A DNA stretch of 64,000 nt. Source: Halomonas sp. BDJS001 (GTDB lineage: Bacteria; Pseudomonadota; Gammaproteobacteria; Pseudomonadales; Halomonadaceae). A program made the position numbers and the translations under genes. Numbering within the stretch: position 1 is the first letter of the stretch; the number at the start of each line of letters is the position of its first letter. Location: assembly GCF_026104355.1 (NCBI RefSeq), contig NZ_CP110535.1, positions 992,001 through 1,056,000 on the forward strand, written 5' to 3'. Positions 1 through 9,097 of this stretch are shown here, in pieces. The notes beneath the pieces were generated by a model. It saw only the letters and a list, made by a program, of their open reading frames with translations. It ran no database searches and had not been told where the DNA came from.

Positions 1-3000
1 CTCAATACCCGCGCCAACCAGTTGGCCCACTACCTTATCGGCCTAGGCGTAAAACCTGAGACCCGAGTGGGTATCGCCATGGAGCGCTCCATCGAGATGG
101 TGGTGGGGCTACTGGCTATCCTAAAGGCGGGTGGAGCCTATGTGCCGTTAGATCCCGAGTATCCCGCAGAGCGGCTGGCCTTCATCGCCGAAGATAGTGG
201 CATTGAACTATTGCTGACTCAGCACCACTTACGCGCGTCATTGCCGGTAGCTGATGGCCTAAGCGTTGTTGAGTTGGATCGGCTGGATGTTGCGCATCAT
301 GCTTCTACCAATCCAGCGGTGACGCTGCACGGCGAAAATCTTGCCTATGTGATTTATACGTCGGGATCCACCGGGCGGCCCAAGGGCGCCGCCATCCGCC
401 ATAATGCCTTGACTAACTGCATGGTCTGGATGCAGGAAACCTATCAACTCACCGACACCGATGCCGTATTGCACAAGGCGCCGTTCGGGTTCGACGTGTC
501 GGTATGGGAGATTTTCTGGCCGCTGAGTGTTGGGGCACGCTTGGTGATCGCCCAACCAGGCGACCACCGGGATCCAGAACGCATCATTGAGCTGATTCAG
601 CGGCACGGCGTCACCACGCTTAATTTTGTGCCCTCCATGCTCAAGGCCTTCCTGGCCTATCCCGATGTTAAACCCAAGACGCGGCTCAAACATATCATGT
701 GCGGTGGCGAGGCCGTTCCAGCCACGCTACAGCAGGATGTGGCTGAGTGCCTCGACGGTGCCCACCTGCATGATCTCTATGGCCCCACCGAAACTACTAT
801 TCATGTCACTCACTGGTGGTGTCGTGATGACGCTCACCGCCAGATTCCCATTGGGCGACCCATTAGCGGTACCCGCACCTACGTCTTGGATGGTGAGCTG
901 AACCTAGTACCACAGGGCGTTGAGGGAGAGCTCTATCTCGGCGGGATAAGCCTTGCCCGTGGATATCTCAATCGCAGTGATCTGACAGCGGAGCGCTTTA
1001 TCGCCGATCCGTTCATGGAGGGCGAGCGCCTCTACCGCACCGGCGATCTGGTGCGCTGGCGGGAAGATGGCCAGCTCGAGTACCTGGGCCGACTCGATCA
1101 CCAGGTGAAAATACGCGGCCTGCGTATTGAACTAGGTGAGATCGAAGCTGAACTGCTATCGCAGCCGAAGGTTCGCGAGGCGGTGGTGGTAGCGCAGGAA
1201 AGCTCCACTGGTTCGAGACTGGTGGCCTACGTGGTTCCCCAGGCCGACCTTGAACTCGACACCAATTTACTACGTGAGGCGCTAGGGCAACGGTTGCCGG
1301 ACTACATGGTGCCGGGAGTTGTGGTCACACTGGAGGCGCTGCCGTTGAATGCCAATGGCAAAGTAGACCGTAAAGCATTGCCTGAGCCTGATTTAGACAG
1401 TGGCTCGCAGTACGAGCCGCCTCTGGGCGGAGTGGAAGAAGTCTTAGCAGAGATCTGGTCTGAAGTGTTGAGCGTAGAGCGTGTTGGCCGATACGATAAC
1501 TTCTTCGAGTTAGGCGGACATTCGCTGCTGGCTCTGAAAGTGCTGGAGAAAATGCGGTATCGAGGTCTGAAGGCCCAGGTGCGCTCTTTGTTCCAATACC
1601 CGGAGTTGGAGGCTTTCGCTCAAGCGCTGATACAAGCGCCACAGCAAGCCGAGGTCGTCATCCCCATCAACCGGATTCCTTATGACTGCCAAGCGCTGCA
1701 GCCTGAGATGTTGACGCTAATTGAACTCAATATTGAAGAAATCAGCGCAATTGAAGCGCTAGTGCCGAGCGGCGCTGCTAACATCCAGGATATCTACCCA
1801 CTAGCACCACTACAGGAGGGAATTCTCTTCCACCATCGGCTGCAGGAGAAGGGAGATGCCTATGTGACCCCTCGGCTGTTGGGCTTTGATAGTCAGGAAC
1901 GGTTGGAACAGTTTATTGCTAGTTTCAATCAGCTCATTGCGCGCCACGATATTCTTCGCACCGCCGTACTCTGGGAGGGACTTCGTGAGCCGGTGCAGGT
2001 GGTGTACCAGCATGCTGCCCTGGAGCTTGAGTGGCTGGAAGTGAGTCAAGATTCCTCTCTCAATATTGCCGAACAGCTGAACGTCGAGGTGGATCCCCAA
2101 TATCACCGCCTGGATGTGCGCCGAGCACCCATGCTAAGAGCGGTTGCTGCATACGATGCCGAGCAAAACCGCTGGCTCTTGCAGTTACCTAGCCACCACT
2201 TGGTGATGGATCACACCACCCTTGAGCTATTGGTAGATGAGATCGCTCTGATTCAACAAGGCCGTGAAGACGAGTTGCCTAGACCGATCCCATTCCGCAA
2301 CTTTGTAGCTCAGGCCCGGTTAGGGGTGAGCCTAGCAGAGCATGAGGCCTTTTTCCGTGCGCGGCTGGGCGATATAGATGAGCCAACAGCGCCTTTCGGA
2401 TTGCTGGACGTACTCGGCGATGGTGGGGATATTGAAGAAGTGCGCGTTCCTGTGGAAACAGAGCTAGCCCAGCATGTGCGGCGACAGGCGCAGCGGCATG
2501 GTGTCAGCACGGCCAGCCTGTTCCACTTAGCCTGGGCGTTGGTTCTGAGCAAAATCACGGGGCATGACGATGTGGTATTCGGTACCGTGCTATTCGGACG
2601 CATGCAAGGCGTGGAAGGAGCCGAACGGGCGTTGGGTATGTTTATCAATACGCTACCGGTGCGTATTAAAATGGGGCCTCAAAGTATCGGTAAGTGTCTT
2701 CGCCACACTCATGACGTTCTGTCTGAACTACTCCATCATGAGCATGCCAGCCTGGGACTGGCACAGCGCTGCAGTGGTTTACCTGGAGGGACTCCACTGT
2801 TTACCAGTTTGCTAAATTACCGTTATAGCGCCCCTCAACGAGAGGGACGTCCCGCTCATACCTGGGAAGGTATGGAAATGTTAGGTGGTCAAGAGCGTAC
2901 TAACTACCCGATCACTATGTCGGTGGATGACCTGGGTAATGGCTTCCAACTGGAAGGGCAAGTTAGTCGTGTAATCGGTGCCCAGCGGCTGTGTGATTAC

Positions 3001-5748
3001 ATGAGTGCTGCGATGGCCGGGATTGTGAAGAGTCTTCAAACGGCGACTCAGCAATCAATAAGCGAGATCAGTCTGTTAGGAAAAGACGAACGTCAATTGC
3101 TGGGCAAGTGGGGTGAGAATGCTCAACAGTATCTCGACCCTTCTCCAGTCCAACATCTGATTGAGTGTCAAGCTACGGTAACCCCCGAGAGTACAGCTCT
3201 TATCTTTGATACTCAGCATCTCAATTACGCTGATCTCAATGCTCGTGCAAACCGCTTGGCTCACTATCTGATTGGGATGGGAGTGCAACCCGAGGTTCGA
3301 GTGGGTATCGCCATGGAACGCTCCATTGATATGGTGGTGGGCCTTTTGGCTATTCTCAAGTCGGGGGGCGCCTATGTGCCGCTGGATCCTGAGTACCCCT
3401 CGGAGCGGCTGGCCTTCATCGCCGAAGATAGTGGCATTGAACTGTTGCTGACTCAGCACCACTTGCGCGCGTCATTGCCGGTAGCTGATGGACTAAGCGT
3501 TGTTGAGTTGGATCGACTAGATGTTGCGCATCATGCTTCTACCAATCCAGCGGTGACGCTGCACGGCGAGCATCTTGCCTATGTGATTTATACCTCAGGA
3601 TCCACCGGGCGGCCCAAGGGCGCCGCCATCCGCCATGATGCCTTGACCAATTGCATGGTCTGGATGCAGGAGACCTATCAACTCACCAATACCGATGCCG
3701 TACTGCACAAGGCGCCGTTTGGGTTCGATGTTTCGGTATGGGAGATTTTCTGGCCGCTGAGTGTCGGGGCACGTTTGGTGATTGCCCAGCCAGGCGACCA
3801 CCGGGATCCAGAACGCATCATTGAGCTAATTCAGCGGCACGGAGTCACCACGCTCAATTTTGTGCCCTCAATGCTCAAGGCCTTTCTGGCCTATCCCGAT
3901 GTTAAAACCAAGACGCGGCTCAAGCATATTATGTGCGGTGGCGAGGCCGTTCCAGCGACGCTACAGCAAGATGTGGCTGAGTGTCTTGATGGTGCCCACC
4001 TGCATGATCTCTATGGCCCTACTGAAACTACTATTCATGTCACTCACTGGTGGTGTCGTGATGACGCTCACCGCCAGATTCCCATTGGGCGACCCATTAG
4101 CGGTACCCGTACCTACGTCTTGGATGGTGATCTTAACATGGCACCGCCAGGAGTCGCTGGAGAGCTCTATCTCGGCGGGGTAAGCCTGGCCCGTGGATAT
4201 CTCAATCGCAGTGATCTGACAGCGGAGCGCTTTATCGCCGATCCATTCACGGAGGGTGAGCGCCTCTACCGCACCGGCGATCTGGTGCGCTGGCGGGAAG
4301 ATGGCCAGCTCGAGTACCTGGGCCGCCTTGATCACCAAGTAAAAATTCGAGGATTACGCATTGAGCTAGGTGAGATTGAAGCTGAACTGCTAGCGCAGCC
4401 GGAAATTCGAGAAGCAGTAGTGGTTGCCCAAGAAGGCAACGGTAGTTCGAGTCTGGTGGCTTATGTAGTATTCCAAGCCGGTACTGATCTAGACACAAGT
4501 GCATTACGCGAGCGACTGGGAAAACAGTTGCCGGATTATATGGTGCCGGGATACGTGGTCATGCTTGATGCACTACCGCTGAATGCAAATGGTAAAGTGG
4601 AGCGCAATGCCCTACCAAAAACTTATTTAGAAGAAACCCGTGAATACATTTCACCTTCAACTACAGAAGCTTGGCAGCTGGCTGAAATTTGGCAGGAGGT
4701 CTTGGGGGTCAAACGAGTCGGCGAAACCGACAACTTCTTTGAACTGGGTGGAGACTCCCTGTTAAGTCTAAAGGTATTAAGCCGTGTGCGGGCTCTTAAG
4801 TCTGCTAAGCTCGATTTCAAACTTCGCGACCTGATGCAGAAGCCGACCATTGCTGGCTTGTTAGGGCTGGGAGAGTCCTCGGATGCTTCGCTAGATGGTG
4901 TGGTTAAGCTCAATGGCGAAAGCCAGGGGCAGTCACCATTATTCTGTTTGCATGCAGGTATGGGCACCCTTTACGACTATCAACCGTTGGCACGGCGTCT
5001 ACAGGGAGTATGCACGGTATATGGGCTACCGTGCCGAATGCTAACCGACCCTCAACATTGTGATACGTCGTTGGAAGCGATGGCTGATGATTATGCATCA
5101 ACTATCCGGGGCTTGCAGTCTCAGGGCCCCTATCGATTATTGGGCTGGTCTTTAGGTGGTACCTTGGCCGCAATGATTGCGGCACGGCTTGAAAAGCAAG
5201 GCCAGGAGGTGAGCCTGTTGGCGCTGGTGGATCCCTATATCCCCGGTAGCGGCCAGAAGAGCGCTGATGATTGGCAGAAGGATTTTGTTAACTTTGCATC
5301 AGTAATATTGCCAGGTGTATCGCTTGAAACGCTCGACGGTAATGAGGCGTGCGTGAAGGAACCTAGTGAGGAGGAGTTTGCCATTAATCTGGAAAGGTTG
5401 ATTGCATCATACGATGCATCTGGCCGTGAGGGTTACGCTGCATTGGGTAGCGAGGAATTAGCCCGGATATTTTGTGTAGCGCGGCACTTGAAGTTTCTTT
5501 CATTAAAAACTAGTACTTTGCCAAAACTACGCTGTACAGCAGACTGCTGGTGGGCAGATGGACGACCGAAGGAGCAGCGACAAGCTCTAGAGTATCAGTT
5601 GGGCCAGCTATTGAGGCGCACAATCAACACTTTTGATGATCATTACTCAATCGTCATTGGTAAAACATTACTTTCGCAATTAGTGGAGTTATTACAGGAA
5701 AGAGAAGCTTCACGTTATATGCCTATTGCTAATAAAGGCCTAGCCTAA
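1..5748 (+). CDS. Nonribosomal peptide synthetase, C-terminal part (A-PCP-E/C-A-PCP-TE)
   Basis: The reading frame is already open at base 1, so the true start and any upstream modules lie outside the window. Domains by nucleotide: adenylation 1 (1 to about 1390), carrier protein 1 (LGGHS, attachment Ser at 1522), condensation domain (about 1690-3070) with HHRLQEKGD at 1831 and HHLVMDH at 2194, adenylation 2 (about 3150-4610), carrier protein 2 (LGGDS, Ser at 4756), and thioesterase (about 4920-5740; GWSLGG Ser at 5149, candidate His at 5641). The terminal thioesterase marks this as the last enzyme of the assembly line, acting in the cytoplasm. My manual pocket reading is D-V-W-N-M-G-L-I-H for both adenylation domains, closest to the threonine code in memory; this is tentative. 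The neighbours (ornithine hydroxylase, acyltransferase, TonB receptor, FhuB) indicate a siderophore. Confidence 0.95.
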   Translation, partial: LNTRANQLAHYLIGLGVKPETRVGIAMERSIEMVVGLLAILKAGGAYVPLDPEYPAERLAFIAEDSGIELLLTQHHLRASLPVADGLSVVELDRLDVAHHASTNPAVTLHGENLAYVIYTSGSTGRPKGAAIRHNALTNCMVWMQETYQLTDTDAVLHKAPFGFDVSVWEIFWPLSVGARLVIAQPGDHRDPERIIELIQRHGVTTLNFVPSMLKAFLAYPDVKPKTRLKHIMCGGEAVPATLQQDVAECLDGAHLHDLYGPTETTIHVTHWWCRDDAHRQIPIGRPISGTRTYVLDGELNLVPQGVEGELYLGGISLARGYLNRSDLTAERFIADPFMEGERLYRTGDLVRWREDGQLEYLGRLDHQVKIRGLRIELGEIEAELLSQPKVREAVVVAQESSTGSRLVAYVVPQADLELDTNLLREALGQRLPDYMVPGVVVTLEALPLNANGKVDRKALPEPDLDSGSQYEPPLGGVEEVLAEIWSEVLSVERVGRYDNFFELGGHSLLALKVLEKMRYRGLKAQVRSLFQYPELEAFAQALIQAPQQAEVVIPINRIPYDCQALQPEMLTLIELNIEEISAIEALVPSGAANIQDIYPLAPLQEGILFHHRLQEKGDAYVTPRLLGFDSQERLEQFIASFNQLIARHDILRTAVLWEGLREPVQVVYQHAALELEWLEVSQDSSLNIAEQLNVEVDPQYHRLDVRRAPMLRAVAAYDAEQNRWLLQLPSHHLVMDHTTLELLVDEIALIQQGREDELPRPIPFRNFVAQARLGVSLAEHEAFFRARLGDIDEPTAPFGLLDVLGDGGDIEEVRVPVETELAQHVRRQAQRHGVSTASLFHLAWALVLSKITGHDDVVFGTVLFGRMQGVEGAERALGMFINTLPVRIKMGPQSIGKCLRHTHDVLSELLHHEHASLGLAQRCSGLPGGTPLFTSLLNYRYSAPQREGRPAHTWEGMEMLGGQERTNYPITMSVDDLGNGFQLEGQVSRVIGAQRLCDYMSAAMAGIVKSLQTATQQSISEISLLGKDERQLLGKWGENAQQYLDPSPVQHLIECQATVTPESTALIFDTQHLNYADLNARANRLAHYLIGMGVQPEVRVGIAMERSIDMVVGLLAILKSGGAYVPLDPEYPSERLAFIAEDSGIELLLTQHHLRASLPVADGLSVVELDRLDVAHHASTNPAVTLHGEHLAYVIYTSGSTGRPKGAAIRHDALTNCMVWMQETYQLTNTDAVLHKAPFGFDVSVWEIFWPLSVGARLVIAQPGDHRDPERIIELIQRHGVTTLNFVPSMLKAFLAYPDVKTKTRLKHIMCGGEAVPATLQQDVAECLDGAHLHDLYGPTETTIHVTHWWCRDDAHRQIPIGRPISGTRTYVLDGDLNMAPPGVAGELYLGGVSLARGYLNRSDLTAERFIADPFTEGERLYRTGDLVRWREDGQLEYLGRLDHQVKIRGLRIELGEIEAELLAQPEIREAVVVAQEGNGSSSLVAYVVFQAGTDLDTSALRERLGKQLPDYMVPGYVVMLDALPLNANGKVERNALPKTYLEETREYISPSTTEAWQLAEIWQEVLGVKRVGETDNFFELGGDSLLSLKVLSRVRALKSAKLDFKLRDLMQKPTIAGLLGLGESSDASLDGVVKLNGESQGQSPLFCLHAGMGTLYDYQPLARRLQGVCTVYGLPCRMLTDPQHCDTSLEAMADDYASTIRGLQSQGPYRLLGWSLGGTLAAMIAARLEKQGQEVSLLALVDPYIPGSGQKSADDWQKDFVNFASVILPGVSLETLDGNEACVKEPSEEEFAINLERLIASYDASGREGYAALGSEELARIFCVARHLKFLSLKTSTLPKLRCTADCWWADGRPKEQRQALEYQLGQLLRRTINTFDDHYSIVIGKTLLSQLVELLQEREASRYMPIANKGLA
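67..1170 (+). repeat. Adenylation-domain direct repeat, copy 1
   Basis: This stretch of adenylation domain 1 recurs at 3301-4404 with a constant offset of 3234 bases and no gap. Differences are mostly scattered third-position changes. It is a duplication or gene conversion within one synthetase gene. Confidence 0.9.
3301..4404 (+). repeat. Adenylation-domain direct repeat, copy 2
   Basis: Second copy of the repeat at 67-1170, inside adenylation domain 2. The pocket residues are the same in both copies, so both modules should load the same amino acid. Confidence 0.9.
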
Positions 5749-5770
5749 GTAGCTGTTATACCATGCAACT

Positions 5771-5797
5771 CTCTTCCCAGCTTCATGCTGGGAAGAG
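5771..5797. terminator. Hairpin between convergent NRPS and FhuD-like genes
   Basis: A perfect 11-bp inverted repeat (CTCTTCCCAGC, loop TTCAT, GCTGGGAAGAG) sits between the two convergent stop codons. Only short T-rich stretches follow, so it may act as a bidirectional terminator. Confidence 0.7.
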
Positions 5798-5805
5798 TCA
5801 ATTAT

Positions 5806-6669
5806 TTATGAGCCATTACCACCATCTGTCAGTGCGGTGGTCAAAGAGTCTGCAAACCGAAGAGCGGATGGAAGAGCTCCTATTGGCCAATACTTGGCGG
5901 GAAGATAAGTGATTTTTCCTTCGCGTTGGCTAATAAGTACTCGCCAGATGCCGCTATTTTCAAGGCGATTACGGATAGTTGCCTGAAAAGCAGGGCTCTC
6001 AATAATAAGTAGGTGACCTCCTGTTCTTGCCAATTGGTCGATAGACACAAGTGAAATCCCTATATCACTTGTGGGCTGATCCCAAGCATTGGTTAACCCT
6101 AGCTCATCAATAACACCTTGTAGTAAGCTGTTTTTCCCGTAAACCCAAGCATGGCGATCATCTCTGAATTGAGCAATCAGAACTGGAGTGGCTTTATCTT
6201 CTATTTTTTCCCTTAAAATCGCCATTTTTTGGCTTGCTTGCGCAGTAACCCTCTCAGCTTCTTGCAAGAGATTAAGTTGTGCTGCAATATCGAAAGTAAA
6301 ATTAATAATAGATTCCCATGGGTTTTCCTTAAATGGGTAAAGAGAGATATTAGAAGTTTGTGCCATCTCTGAAATATGTTGTAATAAAATCGAATTATCA
6401 CCAAATATAAACGTAGGGTTATAGTCTGCTACTAACTCTAAGTTGGGCATAGGTTTTAAGCCTATGTCGATAGAGTCGCCTAATGGGGTCTCATTGCCAG
6501 TCCATATGTGATAGCCTCTAAGCTGAGTGATTGCTATAGGCGTTACTCCTAGCATGCTAAGTGTTTCAGCAGTAGCCCAATCGGAAGTGACAATTGCCAG
6601 TCTTTCAGAACCAGCAGAGTAGCTTGAGAATAGGCAAACAATAAAAGTAAGTAGAAGTTTTTTTAGCAT
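5806..6669 (-). CDS. FhuD-like ferric-siderophore periplasmic binding protein
   Basis: Predicted 287-residue binding protein of the FhuD/FecB class, delivering ferric hydroxamate siderophore to an inner-membrane ABC permease. The start is placed at MLKKLLLTFIVCLFSSYSAG, which reads as a signal peptide. A longer start at 6735 would add 22 residues that run through the receptor gene's terminator hairpin and is unlikely. The mature part begins with the typical 'DWATAETLSMLGVTPIAI' region, followed by the long helix linker and a second lobe. It lies just downstream of the TonB receptor on the same strand but is separated by an intrinsic terminator, so it may have its own promoter or depend on read-through. 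Its sequence is visibly more AT-rich than the synthetase. The partner permease is probably the FhuB-like protein at 16120. Confidence 0.85.
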   Translation of the reverse strand: MLKKLLLTFIVCLFSSYSAGSERLAIVTSDWATAETLSMLGVTPIAITQLRGYHIWTGNETPLGDSIDIGLKPMPNLELVADYNPTFIFGDNSILLQHISEMAQTSNISLYPFKENPWESIINFTFDIAAQLNLLQEAERVTAQASQKMAILREKIEDKATPVLIAQFRDDRHAWVYGKNSLLQGVIDELGLTNAWDQPTSDIGISLVSIDQLARTGGHLLIIESPAFQATIRNRLENSGIWRVLISQREGKITYLPAKYWPIGALPSALRFADSLTTALTDGGNGS

Positions 6670-6691
6670 GTTTTTGACATTGAATAGGTTA

Positions 6692-6725
6692 AATAAAAAA
6701 GCCCCGAATTTAAATTCGGGGCTTT
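6692..6725 (-). terminator. Intrinsic terminator of the TonB receptor gene
   Basis: A 28-bp perfect palindrome with arms AAAGCCCCGAATTT and AAATTCGGGGCTTT is followed on the minus strand by a T-rich run. It starts 4 bases beyond the receptor stop codon. Confidence 0.9.
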
Positions 6726-6728
6726 GTT

Positions 6729-8939
6729 TTACCAAGCGTAGGATATAGATCCTATTACGCTCCTGCCTACGCCATACTTACACGAGTTTCCGAAATATCC
6801 ACAGTCACTTACGTACTCCTTATCTGTAACGTTGTTTGCATTAACCTGTACACGCCAGCCTTCAAAGCTAGCATCGATACTTGAAAAATCATAGCTCATG
6901 GATGCATCAAAAAGTGTCGTAGAAGGTAGTGAGTTTTCATTGGCGCTATCATAGAAACTTGAGCCTATGTAGCGAACACCGGCACCCAGACCTAAACCGT
7001 TCAATGTTCCACTATTAAAGTGGTAGTTGGCCCATAGGTTCGCCATATTTTCAGGTTGTCCTGTTGGTCTTTTTCCTAGGTTGTCAGTATTGCTTTCAGT
7101 GACTTCTAGATCCAAGTAAGTATAGCTGGCTACTAGGTCTAAACCAACTGGTAAACTTGCTCTTCCTTCAAGCTCAAGACCTCTAGAGCGCCACTCTCCG
7201 GTCTGCTGATTGAAACCTGGGTTGTTTAAATCGGAAGTCGTAACATTTTGGCGAGTCAGGTCGAATATTGAACCAGTGATTGAAAGATTGCCGTCATTAG
7301 AAAGGTATTTTATGCCAGTCTCATATTGCTGGGCTGTTTCTGGTTCAAAAGTTGCACCATCAGCACCTTGGCCTACCACTGGCAAAAAAGAGGTAGAGTA
7401 GCCAATGTAGGGTGTTAATCCATTATCTGCAGTGTAAGCTAGTCCTGCTCGATATGTGAATTCTTTGTCACTTGCTTTATTTTCTGTATTTGTTAGACGA
7501 TTACGATCAGTTTGACTGCTCCAGTCATGACGACCAGCAAGTGTTAAAGCCCAGCGGTCATCAATTTTTATTTGATCCTGAAGATATAAACCTGTCTGCT
7601 CTAACTCTTGTGAAGCGCTGCCTTGGGTCGTCCACGTGAGGCTGCTAGTACCATAAACGGGATTGAAGACATCTAACGGTGTGAGGCCTTGAGGTAAGTC
7701 CACAGTGAAATCGTTATTGGCTTTTTGCCAATCCACACCTACCAGAATTTTATGATCAACTCCTTGCGTATTTATATCAAATTGTAGCTGGTTATCCGTC
7801 GTGATAGCGTCAACATTTTCATCTCGTCTCAACCCATATCGTGGTACTGTACGAAGGTCATCCATCAATTGACCAACATAAATGTTTGTAATATCTGTTT
7901 CTGCTTCACGATAGCGGGTATTTTGCCGAACGGTTACTGTGTCATTGAACTTATGCTCGAATAAACTTGCCACTGAAAAATAAGTTTGTTCGAAGTTGTC
8001 AGTGCCAGGCTCACCGATGAAACGCGAGCGAGGGATTTCACCATTGGGGTTACTATCCAATGTACCTGCCTGAGGGAGTGCATAGTAAGATCCAACAGTA
8101 TCCAGTTCTTTATATTCTGCTAATAAGGTGAGAGAAGTCCTATCATTCGGTGTCCAGGAGAGGCTTGGTGCAAGATAAGTACGGTCATTTTTTGTATAGT
8201 CAATTTCTGCATTCGCATCTCTTAGTAAACCTACAAAACGATACTTCAGTGCTCCCTGGTCATCTAGGTAACTACTAACATCGGTAGCGATCTGATTGAG
8301 ATCGTTACTTCCTGTAGAAACTCGAACTTCGCCTTGGGGTATGTCGGTGGGTTTTTTACTAACGAGATTGACGATTCCCCCTGGGCCGCCTTGTCCATAA
8401 AGAACCGAGGAAGGCCCCCTGAGAACTTCAATTCTCTCTAAACCATAAGGTTCTGAGACGGTTCTTCCCTGGTTGTTGAACGCAGTGAGCCTCAATCCGT
8501 CGCGATAAAAAAGCTCTGTAGCACTGAAACCACGTATGGAAACAAAGTCACGTCTTGGGTCTAGCCCATTAGAGTTACCAATAACGCCTGCGGTATAACT
8601 CAAGGTGTCACCGATGGACTGAGCTCCCCGCGCTTCAACCTCATCGCGGGTAATAACAGATATTGACTGTGGCACTTCGTTAAGAGGAGTGTCAGTTTTT
8701 GTGCCAGTCGCGCTACGTGTGGCCACATAGCCATCAACTGGTCCCGTTGCTTCTTCATAGAGGCGGCTTTCGGTTACTTGTAGGGTCGGTAGTGTGGTGC
8801 TTGTATCGCTGCTTTCATTTGGCTGTAGATTAGTGTCTTGAGCGAGAGCAGCTGGTGCCACGAATAGCGTCGCAGCGCAGGCATTAGCAATGGCCACGGA
8901 GAGCAGTTTCCTGCGCAGGCCGGTACGAAATTGGTGCAT
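6729..8939 (-). CDS. TonB-dependent siderophore receptor
   Basis: 736-residue outer-membrane receptor that imports ferric siderophore using TonB energy. Residues 1-34 are a signal peptide ending in ALAQ. The plug domain follows, with 'ATGTKTDTPLNEVPQSISV' near residue 80 and 'LRGPSSVLYGQGGPGGIVN' near 185. The remainder is a 22-strand-type barrel ending in SISYAW, with the aromatic C-terminal residue needed for barrel assembly. There is no N-terminal signalling (STN) domain, so it should not signal to a FecR-type anti-sigma factor. Two cysteines near the C-terminus (SDCGY, NSCKYG) resemble those of FhuA/FhuE-type receptors. It is most likely the receptor for the siderophore made by this locus. 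It is transcribed towards the FhuD-like gene. An AT-rich upstream region at 8966-8992 may bind Fur. Confidence 0.95.
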   Translation of the reverse strand: MHQFRTGLRRKLLSVAIANACAATLFVAPAALAQDTNLQPNESSDTSTTLPTLQVTESRLYEEATGPVDGYVATRSATGTKTDTPLNEVPQSISVITRDEVEARGAQSIGDTLSYTAGVIGNSNGLDPRRDFVSIRGFSATELFYRDGLRLTAFNNQGRTVSEPYGLERIEVLRGPSSVLYGQGGPGGIVNLVSKKPTDIPQGEVRVSTGSNDLNQIATDVSSYLDDQGALKYRFVGLLRDANAEIDYTKNDRTYLAPSLSWTPNDRTSLTLLAEYKELDTVGSYYALPQAGTLDSNPNGEIPRSRFIGEPGTDNFEQTYFSVASLFEHKFNDTVTVRQNTRYREAETDITNIYVGQLMDDLRTVPRYGLRRDENVDAITTDNQLQFDINTQGVDHKILVGVDWQKANNDFTVDLPQGLTPLDVFNPVYGTSSLTWTTQGSASQELEQTGLYLQDQIKIDDRWALTLAGRHDWSSQTDRNRLTNTENKASDKEFTYRAGLAYTADNGLTPYIGYSTSFLPVVGQGADGATFEPETAQQYETGIKYLSNDGNLSITGSIFDLTRQNVTTSDLNNPGFNQQTGEWRSRGLELEGRASLPVGLDLVASYTYLDLEVTESNTDNLGKRPTGQPENMANLWANYHFNSGTLNGLGLGAGVRYIGSSFYDSANENSLPSTTLFDASMSYDFSSIDASFEGWRVQVNANNVTDKEYVSDCGYFGNSCKYGVGRSVIGSISYAW

Positions 8940-8965
8940 GATAATCCCCTTGAATGATATTTATC

Positions 8966-8992
8966 TGTTAATGGTAATTGTTATTATTAGTA
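8966..8992. promoter_or_regulatory. Candidate Fur site upstream of TonB receptor
   Basis: AT-rich hexamer array (GGTAAT-TGTTAT-TATTAG) 27-53 bases upstream of the receptor start. It resembles the NAT(A/T)AT-type repeats of Fur boxes only loosely. The call rests mainly on context. Confidence 0.35.
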
Positions 8993-9038
8993 TTATGTTC
9001 TGAATTTGTGCTGTCTTGCAACACTCTGGTGCCCAAAA

Positions 9039-9071
9039 TGGTACCTGGGGCAAGAGGCGCCACAGGTACCA
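9039..9071 (-). terminator. Hairpin downstream of hydroxamate biosynthesis operon
   Basis: Inverted repeat with arms TGGTACCTGGGG and CCACAGGTACCA (one mismatch) and a 9-base loop, 27 bases past the esterase stop. On the minus strand it is followed by ATTTT, a weak T-tract. It probably ends the three-gene operon. Confidence 0.45.
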
Positions 9072-9097
9072 ATCATGACGTGCCCCATGGGAGGAAA

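Noticed and set aside
259..693. Minus-strand open frame of about 144 codons inside the synthetase gene
   Set aside because: It is the antisense of a conserved adenylation domain; its counterpart reappears in the second copy of the repeat, as expected from duplication and not from coding.
6670..6735. Extended start of the FhuD-like protein
   Set aside because: The extra 22 codons are made of the receptor gene's terminator palindrome and precede a good signal peptide start.
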